DNA of 64,000 nt. Origin: Streptomyces spectabilis. GTDB taxonomy: Bacteria; Actinomycetota; Actinomycetes; Streptomycetales; Streptomycetaceae. A program made the position numbers and the translations under genes. Location of the stretch: contig NZ_CP023690.1 of assembly GCF_008704795.1 (NCBI RefSeq), forward strand, positions 558,001-622,000. The letters are read 5' to 3'. Each line of letters begins with the position of its first letter. Positions within the stretch are counted from its first letter, which is position 1. This document shows, in pieces, positions 23,966 to 32,952 of this stretch. The notes under the pieces were generated by a model. The model was not told where the DNA came from. It saw only the letters and a list, made by a program, of their open reading frames with translations, and searched no databases.

Positions 23966-25444
23966 TCAGCTTCGGGCGCCCGTGGGGGCCGCTGTCGACA
24001 GCGGGGCCGCGATGTCCTCGAGGGAGCGGCGCTCGGCGTTGACGGCGAGAGCGGCGGCCACGAGGCCGGCCAGGGTCATCAGGGCGGCTCCGACCTGGAA
24101 GGCGAGCGTCGTGTCCGCGACGACGCCCGTCTCGGTCAGCTCGGCGAAGAGCAGGGGGCCGCTGATGCCGCCCGCCGCCGTGCCGATGGCGTAGAAGAAC
24201 GCGATGGCCATGGCCCGGGTCTCCATCGGGAAGATCTCGCTCGCGGTCAGATACGCCGAACTGGCCCCGGCGGACGCGAAGAAGAGGACCACGCACCAGC
24301 AGGCCGTGAGGGTCTTCGCGGTGAGGTGCTCGCCGTCGAAGAGCCAGGCGGTGACGGAGAGCAGCAGGCCGGAGAGCACGTACGTACTGGAGATCATGAT
24401 CCGTCGGCCGAGCGTGTCGAAGAGGGGGCCGAGGAGGAGCGGCCCGAGGAAGTTGCCGACCGCCATGACCGCGAAGTAGTAGCCCGTCGAGCCGCTCGGC
24501 ACGTCGTAGAACGTGGTGAGGATGGCGCCGAAGCCGAAGGTGATCGCGTTGTAGAGGAAGGCCTGGCCGATGAACAGCGAGAAGCTGAGGGTGGCGCGCT
24601 TGCGGTAGGTCGAGAGCACGGTGCGGGCGATGGCGCCGAAGCCGATGGCGGCCTGCGGATGGACGGTGATCTCGCCCGCCGGTTCCGGGAGCGGGCGGCC
24701 CTTCTCGGCCGTGATGCGCTTCTCCACGTCGGCGACGAGGCGTTCCGCTTCCTCGCCGCGGCCGTGCAGGAGCAGCCAGCGCGGGCTCTCCGGGACGTTC
24801 CGCCGCACCAGCAGGATGACCAGGCCGAGGACGACGCCGAGGGCGAACGTCAGCCGCCAGCCGACGTTCATCGCGAAGAGGCCGGTGTCGAGCGCGAGCA
24901 CGGAGAGGAGGGCGCCGCCCACCGCGCCCAGCCAGAAGCTGCCGTTGATGACGAGGTCGACGCGGCCCCGGTAGCGGGACGGGATCAGCTCGTCGACGGC
25001 GGAGTTGATGGCCGCGTACTCGCCTCCGATGCCGAAGCCGGTGAGGAAGCGGAACGCGAAGAACCACCAGCTGGAGAAGGACACCGCGGTCAGCGCGGTG
25101 GCCGCCAGATAGACGGCGAGGGTGATCAGGAAGAGCTTCTTGCGGCCGTAGCGGTCGGTCAGCCAGCCGAAGAACAGCGCGCCCGAGCAGGCGCCCGCCA
25201 CGTACAGGGCCGCCGCGATGCCCGTCACCTGCGCCGCGCTGACGGGCAGTCCGCTGCCCTCCTCCGACAAGCGGCTCGCGATGCTGCCGACGACCGTCAC
25301 CTCCAGGCCGTCCAGGATCCAGACCGTGCCGAGCCCGATGACGACCGTCCAGTGCCAGCGCGACCACGGGAGCCGGTCGAGGCGCGCGGGTACGGAGGTC
25401 GTGATCGTCTCGCTCCGCGCGTCCGCCCGGTCGTCCGTCGCCAT
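23966..25444 (-). CDS. MFS transporter (sugar-porter-like, 12 TM)
   Basis: 492 residues from ATG 25444 (GGAGG upstream); the frame extends to 25582 but the extra part is low-complexity upstream DNA. FGWLTDRYGRKKLFLITLAVYLAAT is the loop 2-3 signature, RFLTGFGIGGEYAAINSAVDELIPSRYRG the sugar/organic-ion porter motif, and LFDTLGRRIMI the second-half repeat. The N terminus is cytosolic and charged, followed by about 12 hydrophobic segments. It resembles niche MFS members related to metabolite:H+ symporters. Substrate unknown. Confidence 0.9.
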   Translation of the reverse strand: MATDDRADARSETITTSVPARLDRLPWSRWHWTVVIGLGTVWILDGLEVTVVGSIASRLSEEGSGLPVSAAQVTGIAAALYVAGACSGALFFGWLTDRYGRKKLFLITLAVYLAATALTAVSFSSWWFFAFRFLTGFGIGGEYAAINSAVDELIPSRYRGRVDLVINGSFWLGAVGGALLSVLALDTGLFAMNVGWRLTFALGVVLGLVILLVRRNVPESPRWLLLHGRGEEAERLVADVEKRITAEKGRPLPEPAGEITVHPQAAIGFGAIARTVLSTYRKRATLSFSLFIGQAFLYNAITFGFGAILTTFYDVPSGSTGYYFAVMAVGNFLGPLLLGPLFDTLGRRIMISSTYVLSGLLLSVTAWLFDGEHLTAKTLTACWCVVLFFASAGASSAYLTASEIFPMETRAMAIAFFYAIGTAAGGISGPLLFAELTETGVVADTTLAFQVGAALMTLAGLVAAALAVNAERRSLEDIAAPLSTAAPTGARS

Positions 25445-25676
25445 CGCCGCCTCCTCCGCCCGCGCGTCCGTGGCCCCTGTGCCCGTGCCCCCGGCCGCGC
25501 CCCGTCCGTCGCGTAACACCGCGTTCCCTGTGCGCCCCGGCGCACACGTTCCCGGAGACCGTACGACGGACAAACGTGACAACCTACGACATCCGGTCCG
25601 CGGTCTCGGAGCCCGCGGCGGTGGCGCGACACGGGAAGGGCCGCCGCCCGCGGGCCGGGCCGCCTACGCTGTGCGC

Positions 25677-26681
25677 GTGTGGGTATACGCGCCGGCTGCG
25701 CTGCTCTTCCTGGTCTTCTGTTGGCGGGTGCTGCGTGAGCGCCGGAAGTTCAGCAACGCGGTCCTGCTGGGACTCACCGCGCTCAGTGCCCTCGTGGCGT
25801 GGATCGCCGAGCTGGTCGGATCCGGCTCGGCCTCGGGGACGGTCGTCGCCGGTTCGGTCCTCGCGGTCGGAGGGCTCGGCATCCTGCTCCTCACGTGTCT
25901 GCTGTTCCTCAACGGCCTGCAGATGGTGCGCAAGGAGGGCCGCAGCCTCACCAATCTGTTCTCGCTGATGGCCGCGGTGTCGGTCCTCGCGGTGATCGCC
26001 CTGCTGATCACCGCGGCGGTGGCGGAGACGCCGGTGCTGCTCGGCGTCGGTGCGACGGCCCTCGGGATGACCTGCTACCTCTCCTTCCTGTTCCTGTGCT
26101 TCGTCGGCTACTCGTTCCTCTACGGCCGCCTCTACGTCCGCCGCAGGGCCGACTACGTGGTCGTGCTCGGCTCGGGTCTGATCGGCGGGTCGACCGTTCC
26201 GCCGCTGCTGGCCAGCCGCCTCGACCGGGCCCAGGAGGTGCACGCACGGCTCACCAAGCGCGGCAACTACCCCTCCGTGATCACCTCGGGCGGGCAGGGG
26301 CCCGACGAGGACCTGCCGGAGTCCCACGCCATGGCCGCCTATCTCACGGACCGCGGCTTTCCCGAGGATCTGATCGAGCGGGAGGACAAGTCGACGACGA
26401 CGGAGGAGAACCTGCGGTTCAGCAAGGCGATCATGGAGAAGGCGAACCCCGGCTACCGGTGCGTCATCGTCACGAACAACTACCACGCCTTCCGCGCCGC
26501 CCTCACCGCCCGGCGGATGGGGATCCGGGGGCAGGTGGTGGGCTCGCCCACGGCCACGTACTTCTGGCCCAACGCGACGATCCGCGAGTTCACGGCCGTC
26601 ATCGTCGCGTACAAGCGGACCAACATCGCCGTCTTCCTGCTGTTCGCCGTCGGCGGCGTACTGGTGTGGGCGACGCGCTGA
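25677..26681 (+). CDS. YdcF family (DUF218) membrane protein
   Basis: 334 residues. The first half holds four or five membrane spans (VWVYAPAALLFLVFCWRV, AVLLGLTALSALVAWIAELV, VVAGSVLAVGGLGILLLTCLLFL and so on). The second half is the DUF218 domain: DYVVVLGSGLIGGSTVPPLLASRLDRA, SVITSGGQGPDEDLPESHAMAAYL, STTTEENLRFSK and VTNNYHAFRAALTARRMG, followed by one last hydrophobic segment. GTG 25677 sits six bases after TACGCT, consistent with a leaderless message; GTG 25671 is the alternative and upstream frame is rejected. The family includes ElyC/SanA-like envelope proteins. Confidence 0.85.
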   Translation: MWVYAPAALLFLVFCWRVLRERRKFSNAVLLGLTALSALVAWIAELVGSGSASGTVVAGSVLAVGGLGILLLTCLLFLNGLQMVRKEGRSLTNLFSLMAAVSVLAVIALLITAAVAETPVLLGVGATALGMTCYLSFLFLCFVGYSFLYGRLYVRRRADYVVVLGSGLIGGSTVPPLLASRLDRAQEVHARLTKRGNYPSVITSGGQGPDEDLPESHAMAAYLTDRGFPEDLIEREDKSTTTEENLRFSKAIMEKANPGYRCVIVTNNYHAFRAALTARRMGIRGQVVGSPTATYFWPNATIREFTAVIVAYKRTNIAVFLLFAVGGVLVWATR

Positions 26682-26714
26682 CGGCCTCCCTACGCGGGCT
26701 CAGCGGAGCCACCG

Positions 26715-26741
26715 GAATCAGCGGACTCAGCGGACTCAGTC
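26715..26741. repeat. 9-bp tandem repeat at the 3' end of the LLM gene
   Basis: GAATCAGCG / GACTCAGCG / GACTCAGTC in tandem, between convergent genes. The unit closely resembles the 9-bp minisatellite in the CDPS gene near 13441. Confidence 0.6.
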
Positions 26742-27659
26742 ACGCAGGAGCTCGCGGGTGCGGGCGAGCAGTTCGTACTGCCGGCGCAGGCCGCTGCCGG
26801 ACAGGTTGACGACGAAGGTGCTCGCGCCCGCGCGGCGGTACTCGTCGAGCCGCTCGGCAAGGCGCTCGGGAGGTCCGCTGACGACGAGGCCGGACGCCTG
26901 CCGCTCGGAGAGGCCCCGCTCCCCGGTCAGGGAGCGCAGATAGCGGACCAGTCGCCGGTGCCCCCGGCTGTTCTCTTCCGGGTCGGTGCTCAGCGCGGCG
27001 AACACCGTGGTGCCGACCTCCGGCGCCCGGGTCCCCGCTTCGGCCGCCATCGCCGTCAGCGCGGCGGCCCGCTCGCCGAGGCGCGCGGGTTCGAGGAGCG
27101 ACGCGAGCCAGCCGACGCCGTGGTCGAGGGCGCGCCGCAGCGCGCGGTCGGACATGCCGCCCACCCACAACGGCGGTGCGGGAACGGCGGGGTCGAGCGT
27201 CATCACCGGCTCGCCGGGCTCGGTCAGCAAGGCCGTCGGGCGGCCCGCGAAGAGATCGGGAAGCGCGCGCAGCATCGCCTCGGTCCGGCGGCCACGGCCC
27301 GCGAACGGGACCCCGCCGACCAGCCAGTCCTCGGCGTGCACGCCCGCGCCGACCCCCAGGACCACGCGGTTGCCGGACAGATGCTGCAACGACGACAGTT
27401 GCTTGGCCGCCCACGCCTGCTGCCGCAGCGCCAACTGCATGACCCCGAAGCCGATCCGCACGCGCTCGGTGACCGCGGCGGCGGCGCTCAGCGCGACCAC
27501 GCTCTCCAGGAACGGGGGGCGCGCACACAGGCGGTCGCCCGCCCACACCGTGTCGAGTCCGACCCGCTCGGCGTGGAGCGCCAACGCGGGGATCCCGCCG
27601 AGGCCTTCGCCGCCCGGCTCCGCGAAGGTCGGAAGGCAGACGCCAAGGTTCACCGACAT
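26736..27659 (-). CDS. LLM class (F420/flavin-dependent) oxidoreductase
   Basis: 307 residues from ATG 27659 (AAAGGA upstream). It is a TIM-barrel luciferase-like protein: NLGVCLPTF, LDTVWAGDRL, VRIGFGVMQLALRQQAWAAKQLSSLQHLSGNRVVLGVGAG and PLWVGGMSDRALRRA. The last motif and the MQLALR/GVGAG strand are typical of F420-dependent LLM enzymes in actinobacteria. It is divergent from a MerR regulator with a dyad between them, which suggests regulation by that protein. Substrate unknown. Confidence 0.85.
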   Translation of the reverse strand: MSVNLGVCLPTFAEPGGEGLGGIPALALHAERVGLDTVWAGDRLCARPPFLESVVALSAAAAVTERVRIGFGVMQLALRQQAWAAKQLSSLQHLSGNRVVLGVGAGVHAEDWLVGGVPFAGRGRRTEAMLRALPDLFAGRPTALLTEPGEPVMTLDPAVPAPPLWVGGMSDRALRRALDHGVGWLASLLEPARLGERAAALTAMAAEAGTRAPEVGTTVFAALSTDPEENSRGHRRLVRYLRSLTGERGLSERQASGLVVSGPPERLAERLDEYRRAGASTFVVNLSGSGLRRQYELLARTRELLRD

Positions 27660-27740
27660 GTCGGTCCTTTCCCGTGGGGGCGGCCGCCGCTTGCACGAGG
27701 GGCGGCCGCCTTCGACGTGCGATGCGGCCGACCTTGCCCG

Positions 27741-27756
27741 CTCAACCGGGGTTGAG
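27741..27756. promoter_or_regulatory. MerR-type operator dyad
   Basis: Perfect 16-bp dyad CTCAACC-GG-GGTTGAG in the divergent promoter region between the LLM and MerR genes, 13 bases before the merR ATG. MerR proteins bind such dyads in the promoter spacer. Confidence 0.6.
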
Positions 27757-27769
27757 TTCAACTGGCCCG

Positions 27770-28219
27770 ATGAACGACCTGGCTTCGATCCGGCAAGTCG
27801 CCGACCACTTCGGTCTGCCCGTGTCCACGCTGCACTACTGGGAGCGCCGCGGGCTCGTCACGCCCCAGCGACGGGCGGGGCAGCGCTACTACAGCGCCGA
27901 CCAGTTCTACCGGGTCGCGCTGATCCGGCTGTGGCGGACCACCGGGCAGCTGTCCCTCAACGAGATCGCCGCGGCCCTCGACGCACCCGCGGAGAGCCCC
28001 GACTGGCGCGACACCGTCACCGTCCGGATAGCCGCCATCGAGGCCGAGATGGCCCGACTGGACTCGGCACGCGCCTATCTGCGCGGCCTGCTGTCGTGCC
28101 CGCGCGAGGACGCGCTCGAGCACTGCGAGGGCTTTCGCGCGCGCGTGGGACTCCCGGCGGGGGCGCCCTCTGAGAGCCCGGTGAAGGCAACCCCCATAGG
28201 GAGTGAGAGCGCCTCTTGA
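27770..28219 (+). CDS. MerR family transcriptional regulator
   Basis: 149 residues. IRQVADHFGLPVSTLHYWERRGLVTPQRRAGQRYYSADQFYRVALIRLWRTTGQLSLNEIAAAL is a complete winged MerR DNA-binding domain (residues 6-70). A dimerisation helix follows (VRIAAIEAEMARLDSARAYLRGLLSC), then a short tail. The CPREDALEHCEGF pair of Cys could bind a ligand or metal but is not a known signature. It probably autoregulates through the dyad just upstream and controls the divergent LLM gene. Confidence 0.9.
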   Translation: MNDLASIRQVADHFGLPVSTLHYWERRGLVTPQRRAGQRYYSADQFYRVALIRLWRTTGQLSLNEIAAALDAPAESPDWRDTVTVRIAAIEAEMARLDSARAYLRGLLSCPREDALEHCEGFRARVGLPAGAPSESPVKATPIGSESAS

Positions 28220-28506
28220 CGGCTCTGGTTGCCTGATGCGCAGCAAGCCTTTGAAACTGCTCGCCCGCCGCTCCGCACACGCTGCGTCGTGTCCCACTCA
28301 CGCATTCCAGGCGCCTTACGTTTCGCCTGGTCAGGGGCCATTTTCGCGTTCCATCGTCCCCAACTTCCCGGCAGGCGTGGCATTCGGGGCAGGGCACCGC
28401 GCATGCTCGATTCGTGCTCATCGATGGGTTCCCACGTCCCCCACGGGACACGGGGAAACCCGGTTCTGAAGCACGGCAGAGCAGCAATGACATGAGGAGT
28501 CCGTAG

Positions 28507-29253
28507 ATGTTTCGCAAGCGCTCACGTCTGATCGCAGCGCCGGTCGCGGCCGTCGCCCTGACCCTGACGGTCGCCGGTTACCAGGCCAGCGCGGCCGGGT
28601 CGTCGGGCTCGGACGGTGGCGAACGGTCGGGAGCGGCCGCTCGGGCGGCGGCCGCGTGTCTGTCCGGCACCACCACGCTGGTCGGCGACCTCGACGGCGA
28701 CGGCCGCGCGGACAAGATCAGCAACCCCGGGCACACCGGCACCAAGATGACCGTCCAGTGGGGCAAGGCGGACGGCACGTTCGGCTCCAAGCAGACCGTC
28801 AGCAAGCTCCTCGGCAAGCGCGCCGGAGAGGTGGCGACCGCCGCGGTCGCCGACTTCCAGAACGACGGCAAGCTGGACCTGGTCGTCAACATCGTCAAGC
28901 CGTCCGGCGTGGACGACCCGTCCAGCGCCCGCGTGGCGGACTACCGTCCCGGGCCGCTCAAGCGCTCCAACCTGAGCTCCACGCGCACCCGGCACCTGGA
29001 CATCGGCGACAGCAGTGAGGTCAAGGAGCTCCGGATCGCCAACTACGGCGGCGACGCGTACCCCGACCTCGCGCTCCTCAGCAACGCCGGTGACGGCGTC
29101 TGGGAGCGGAACGTACGCCTGACGAAGGCCGCCAGCGGGCCGGGCAAGTACAACTCCGACGACGAGCGGAAGTACGGCGCCTGGGGCACCCCGGCCGAGC
29201 CGCCGTCCATGCCCACCAGCGGTTGGAAGCACTTCTACAAGCCCTGCTCCTGA
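28507..29253 (+). CDS. Secreted FG-GAP/VCBS repeat protein
   Basis: 248 residues from ATG 28507 (GAGGAG upstream). MFRKRSRLIAAPVAAVALTLTVAGYQASA is the signal peptide. LVGDLDGDGRADKI, AAVADFQNDGKLDLVV and RIANYGGDAYPDLALL are three FG-GAP-like blades with Asp-rich calcium loops, so it likely folds as a small propeller outside the cell. One Cys near residue 55 and one at the penultimate residue could pair. The exact role is unknown. A strong terminator follows. Confidence 0.85.
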   Translation: MFRKRSRLIAAPVAAVALTLTVAGYQASAAGSSGSDGGERSGAAARAAAACLSGTTTLVGDLDGDGRADKISNPGHTGTKMTVQWGKADGTFGSKQTVSKLLGKRAGEVATAAVADFQNDGKLDLVVNIVKPSGVDDPSSARVADYRPGPLKRSNLSSTRTRHLDIGDSSEVKELRIANYGGDAYPDLALLSNAGDGVWERNVRLTKAASGPGKYNSDDERKYGAWGTPAEPPSMPTSGWKHFYKPCS

Positions 29254-29260
29254 CCCCCAC

Positions 29261-29295
29261 CGGGTGCCGCCCGTCCTCCGGGCGGGCGGCACCCG
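29261..29295 (+). terminator. Strong hairpin terminator after the FG-GAP gene
   Basis: Perfect 13-bp stem 29261-29273 / 29283-29295 (CGGGTGCCGCCCG arm) with a 9-base loop, 8 bases after the stop. It isolates the CIS regulator gene from upstream transcription. Confidence 0.8.
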
Positions 29296-29408
29296 GCCCT
29301 CAGGATCGACCACGGTCCCCGGCCCGGCCGACGGCCGGGAGCCCCCTTCGGCTTGTCCCCGGCCGAGCACGGCGCGCGTCGCCGCAGTCGTTGAAGTGAG
29401 GAATCCGC

Positions 29409-30065
29409 TTGTCCAGCCCGTCCCCCGCCCCCGTGACCACCGCAGCGAAGCCGAACCGGGTCCGGATCACCGTAGCGGCGCCCGATCCGATCAGCCGCGA
29501 GGGAGTCCTCAGCCAGCTGCGCCGCTATCCGGAGGTCGAGCTGTGCGAGGCCTCCGGGCCCGCCACGGTCGCCCTGCTCATCGAGGACGTGCTCGACGAG
29601 GGCGCCCTCGCCCGCCTTCGCCGCACCGTGCGCAGCGAGGGCTCGCGCGCCGTGCTCGTCGTGGGCACGGTCCGCGAGCACGAACTCCTGGACGTCATCG
29701 AGTGCGGTGTCGGCGCCATCGTCTGGCGCCGCGAGGCCACCGCCCGCCGCCTGGTGCAGGCCGTGATGACCGCCGCGAAGGGCGGCGGCGAATTACCCTC
29801 CGACCTGCTGGGACGGCTCATCAGCCAGGTGGGACGCCTGCATCGGGGCCGCGCCGACCAGCCGGGGGGCTTCCTCGGCCTCACCCAGCGCGAGGTGGAC
29901 GTCGTGCGCCTGGTCGCCGAAGGCCTCGACACCTCGGAGATCGCGCTCAAGCTGTCGTACTCCGAACGCACCGTCAAGAACGTCATGCACGGCCTCACCA
30001 CGCGCCTGCATCTGCGCAACCGGGCGCACGCGGTGGCCTACGCCCTCCGTGAGGGCTACATCTGA
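29409..30065 (+). CDS. LuxR-type (NarL-like) regulator at the head of the CIS locus
   Basis: 218 residues from TTG 29409, with GAGGA six bases upstream deciding this unusual start. The N-terminal part (VRITVAAPDPISREGVLSQLRRYPEVELCEA...GVGAIVWRREATARRLVQAV) is receiver-like but lacks a clear phospho-acceptor Asp in the usual DxxMP context, so it is probably an orphan, atypical response regulator. The C terminus is a GerE helix-turn-helix: LTQREVDVVRLVAEGLDTSEIALKLSYSERTVKNVMHGLTTRLHLRNRAHAVAYALREGYI. It sits upstream of the cap gene and likely controls the locus, as in related Streptomyces CIS loci; direct evidence is lacking. Confidence 0.85.
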   Translation: MSSPSPAPVTTAAKPNRVRITVAAPDPISREGVLSQLRRYPEVELCEASGPATVALLIEDVLDEGALARLRRTVRSEGSRAVLVVGTVREHELLDVIECGVGAIVWRREATARRLVQAVMTAAKGGGELPSDLLGRLISQVGRLHRGRADQPGGFLGLTQREVDVVRLVAEGLDTSEIALKLSYSERTVKNVMHGLTTRLHLRNRAHAVAYALREGYI

Positions 30066-30225
30066 CCGGCCGGGCCACGGGGAGCGCCCTTGGGGGCAAC
30101 CGCGCTGCCCCGCCGCCGTCCCCGCCGAGCCTGCGATCCGCGGGGCGCGGGGAGCACCATCGGTGGCCGGGCCCACAGAGTCGGCAGGGCGCGGACGCCG
30201 GGCGGGAGCGCGAGAGTGATGCAGC

Positions 30226-30903
30226 GTGATGCATGAGGTGGACGAGGTACTCAAAGGCCTCATCGGCGGCGGAGCCCTTGCCGGTTCCGGCATCGACGTG
30301 TCCTTCGACGTGCCCACCCGCGACTGGGCGGCCCGGCGCAACGCTCCCGTGGTCAACGCCTACCTGTACGACATCCGGGAGGACGTGTCCCGGCGCCAGC
30401 GCGGCCGCACCTCACTGCGGGACGACCGGGCCGTCGTCGTGCGCCACCGCAGGCCCCCGCGCTGGTTCCGCCTGTCCTACCTGGTGACGGCCTGGACGAA
30501 GACGCCGCAGGACGAACACCGGCTGCTGTCCGCGGTCCTGGCGACGCTGCTCCCCCACGAACTCCTCCCCGCCGAGGAGTTGCCGGGAGCGCTCGGGCGC
30601 CTGGGTCTCGCGGTGCCGGTGGCGCTCGGCGACTTCCAGTCGGAGGCCCGCTCCCTCGCCGACATCTGGTCCGCGCTCGGCGGCGAGCTCAAGCCCTCCC
30701 TCGACCTCGCGGTGACGGTGCCGTTCCCGGCCCACCCCGACTACGACGCGGGTCCGCCGGTCACGGAGGGCGCGACGGTCCGGCTGGGCGGGATGGACGG
30801 CGGCCCGCCCCGGTCGGCCGAGCGCGCCCACCGGCCCCACCACGTGGCGGCGGCCCGCGCCGCACGCGAACAGGCGGCGGGGAGCCGCACGGAGCAGCCA
30901 TGA
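30226..30903 (+). CDS. cis16: DUF4255 protein, CIS cap/terminator component (Pvc16-like)
   Basis: 225 residues. HEVDEVLKGLI, RDWAARRNAPVVNAYLYDIREDVSRRQ and RWFRLSYLVTAWTKTPQDEHRLLSAVLATLLPHELLP are the DUF4255 core found in phage-like contractile systems (Pvc16/Afp16), where the protein caps the tube/sheath end. The C-terminal 60 residues are a charged, disordered tail. GTG 30226 or ATG 30229 are equivalent choices. Its stop overlaps the ATPase start (ATGA), so the two are translationally coupled. Confidence 0.85.
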   Translation: MMHEVDEVLKGLIGGGALAGSGIDVSFDVPTRDWAARRNAPVVNAYLYDIREDVSRRQRGRTSLRDDRAVVVRHRRPPRWFRLSYLVTAWTKTPQDEHRLLSAVLATLLPHELLPAEELPGALGRLGLAVPVALGDFQSEARSLADIWSALGGELKPSLDLAVTVPFPAHPDYDAGPPVTEGATVRLGGMDGGPPRSAERAHRPHHVAAARAAREQAAGSRTEQP

Positions 30904-32921
30904 GCACCTCGTCCCTGGACACCCCGGCGCCCGCCGCCGCGGACCCGGCCCGCTTCCTCCTCGACCGGCTCGCCGCGCTGCGGCAGTCGGTCACGGCCCT
31001 GGTCGAGCACCGCTCGGCCGACGACCCCACCGCGCACGACCCGCTGCGCGGCCTGTACGTGTCCCAGGAGGCAGTGAGCCGACTGCTGCGCGCCCCGGAG
31101 CGCACGGCGCCCGACGGGGAGCTGCGCCTCGACGGGCCGACGCCGCGGCCGGACGACTCCGCCGACCGCCTCGCCCGCGCGGCCGCCGGTCTCGGCCTCA
31201 CCGAGCTGGACACCGCCATACTGCTCATCGCCCTCGCGCCCGACCTCGACCGCGCCTTCGAGCCGCTCTACGGCTACCTCAACGACGACGTGAGCCGCCG
31301 CCGCGCCACCGTGGGCCTCGCCCTCGACCTGTGCGGGGTGCCCGCGCACCTGCCGGGGGCCCGCGCCCGCTTCCATCCCTCGGCGCCGCTGCGCGCCCTG
31401 CGCCTGATGACCGTCGAGGACGCCGAGCGCCCGCTGCTCACCCGCTCGTTGCGCGTGCCCGACCGGCTCGTGGCCCATGTGCTGGGCGACGACACCCCGG
31501 ACGCCGCGCTCCTCGGCACGCTGCGCGCCCTGCCCGCGCCGCCGCCCGCGGCGGAGCACGACGAGGCCTTCGTCCGCCGCCTCGCCGCGCGGCTCGGTGA
31601 CGGGCCCGTCACCGCCTATCTGCGGGAGCACCGCGAGGGCGACGCCCTGGCCACCCTCGCGTCCGCCCTGCACGCGGCGGGCGTCGACGCGCTGTGCTTC
31701 TCCGGCTGCGCCGACCGCGTCCCCGAACTGCTGCGGGAAGCCCGCCTGAGCGGCCGGGCGGTCGTGGTGTGCGGCCTGCCCGAGCACCCCGGCCCGATGG
31801 TGGCCGAGCTGACCGCCGCCACGGACGTGACGGTGCTGCTCGTCGATCCCCGCCCCTACGACCCGCAGTGGTCCGCGCACGACCCGCTGGTGCTCCATGC
31901 GCCCCGGCACTCGGCAGGGGGCACGGCCGTCTGGCGGACCGCGCTCGGTCCCGACGCCGACGGGTTCGACCTGGCCGCCACCGTCGCCCCGTACCACCTC
32001 GGTGGGGAGCGCATCGCGCGGGCCGCTCGCGCGGCGGCGGCGCTCGCCGCGTTCGAAGGGGCTCCGCTCGCCGCCTCCCACGTGCGGCTCGCCGCGCGCC
32101 AGCAGTCGGCGTCGGGGCTCGAACGGCACGCCCGGCGGATCCGGCCCGCGGTGGACTGGGAGGACCTGGTCCTGCCCGACGGGCCCCTCGCCCAGCTGCG
32201 GGAACTCTCCCTGCGCGCCCGCTACCGCGACCGGGTGCTCGGCGACTGGCGGCTGAGCGCGGGCGGCGGCCGGGGCCGGGGCGTGCTCGGGCTCTTCGCG
32301 GGCGAGTCCGGCACCGGCAAGACGCTGTCCGCGGAGGTGATCGCCGCCGACCTCGGCGTCGACCTGTACGTGGTCCAGCTGTCCTCGATCGTGGACAAGT
32401 ACGTCGGCGAGACCGAGAAGAACCTCGAACGGATCTTCACGGAGGCCGACCGCACGGACGCCGTGCTCCTCTTCGACGAGGCCGACGCCGTCTTCGGCAA
32501 GCGCTCGGAGGTCAAGGACGCCCACGACCGGTACGCCAACATGGAGAGCGCCTACCTGTTGCAGCGCCTGGAGTCCTTCGACGGCATCGCCCTGCTCACC
32601 ACCAATCTGCGGGCCAACATCGACGACGCGTTCACCCGCCGTCTCGACCTGGTGGTCGACTTCCCCTTCCCGGACGCCGGTCAGCGGCTCGCGCTGTGGC
32701 GGCACGGCCTGTCGCACGTGCCCCGCGCCGAGGACATCGACGTCGCCTCGCTCGCCCGGGAGTTCGAGCTCGCGGGCGGTTCGATCCGCAGCGCGGTGGT
32801 CACCGCCGCCTACCTCGCCGCGGGCCGAGGCGGCGAGGTCGCGGCGGGCGACCTGTGGGAAGGCGCCCGCCGCGAGTACCGCAAGGCGGGGCGCCTGGTG
32901 CCGGGCGAGGCGAGCTGGTGA
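30900..32921 (+). CDS. cis15: AAA+ ATPase of the contractile injection system (Pvc15-like)
   Basis: 673 residues. The C-terminal half is a classic AAA+ module: Walker A GESGTGKT at about residue 468, Walker B LLFDEADAVFG at about 525, sensor-1 TTNLRANIDDAFTRR with an Arg finger, and RLDLVVDFPFPD. The N-terminal half is a helical adaptor with Ala/Arg/Pro-rich stretches. Pvc15 homologues are conserved in eCIS loci and are thought to assist assembly or cargo loading; which is unproven. It overlaps the DUF4255 gene by four bases and is closed by a strong terminator. Confidence 0.9.
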   Translation: MSTSSLDTPAPAAADPARFLLDRLAALRQSVTALVEHRSADDPTAHDPLRGLYVSQEAVSRLLRAPERTAPDGELRLDGPTPRPDDSADRLARAAAGLGLTELDTAILLIALAPDLDRAFEPLYGYLNDDVSRRRATVGLALDLCGVPAHLPGARARFHPSAPLRALRLMTVEDAERPLLTRSLRVPDRLVAHVLGDDTPDAALLGTLRALPAPPPAAEHDEAFVRRLAARLGDGPVTAYLREHREGDALATLASALHAAGVDALCFSGCADRVPELLREARLSGRAVVVCGLPEHPGPMVAELTAATDVTVLLVDPRPYDPQWSAHDPLVLHAPRHSAGGTAVWRTALGPDADGFDLAATVAPYHLGGERIARAARAAAALAAFEGAPLAASHVRLAARQQSASGLERHARRIRPAVDWEDLVLPDGPLAQLRELSLRARYRDRVLGDWRLSAGGGRGRGVLGLFAGESGTGKTLSAEVIAADLGVDLYVVQLSSIVDKYVGETEKNLERIFTEADRTDAVLLFDEADAVFGKRSEVKDAHDRYANMESAYLLQRLESFDGIALLTTNLRANIDDAFTRRLDLVVDFPFPDAGQRLALWRHGLSHVPRAEDIDVASLAREFELAGGSIRSAVVTAAYLAAGRGGEVAAGDLWEGARREYRKAGRLVPGEASW

Positions 32922-32922
32922 G

Positions 32923-32947
32923 CGGGCGGGCGGCAGCCGCCCGCCCG
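32923..32947. terminator. Bidirectional terminator after the ATPase gene
   Basis: Inverted repeat CGGGCGGGCGGC (32923-32934) / 32936-32947, one base apart, so an 11-bp stem with a tight loop. It lies between the convergent ATPase and membrane-protein genes. Confidence 0.75.
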
Positions 32948-32952
32948 TGGGC

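Noticed and set aside
22556..25516. 986-residue plus-strand open frame
   Set aside because: Antisense shadow of the sulfotransferase and MFS genes; low-complexity composition typical of high-GC reverse frames.
28307..28330. 7-bp inverted repeat CCAGGCG/CGCCTGG upstream of the FG-GAP gene as a riboswitch
   Set aside because: I could not match surrounding sequence to any riboswitch consensus; it may be a simple hairpin.
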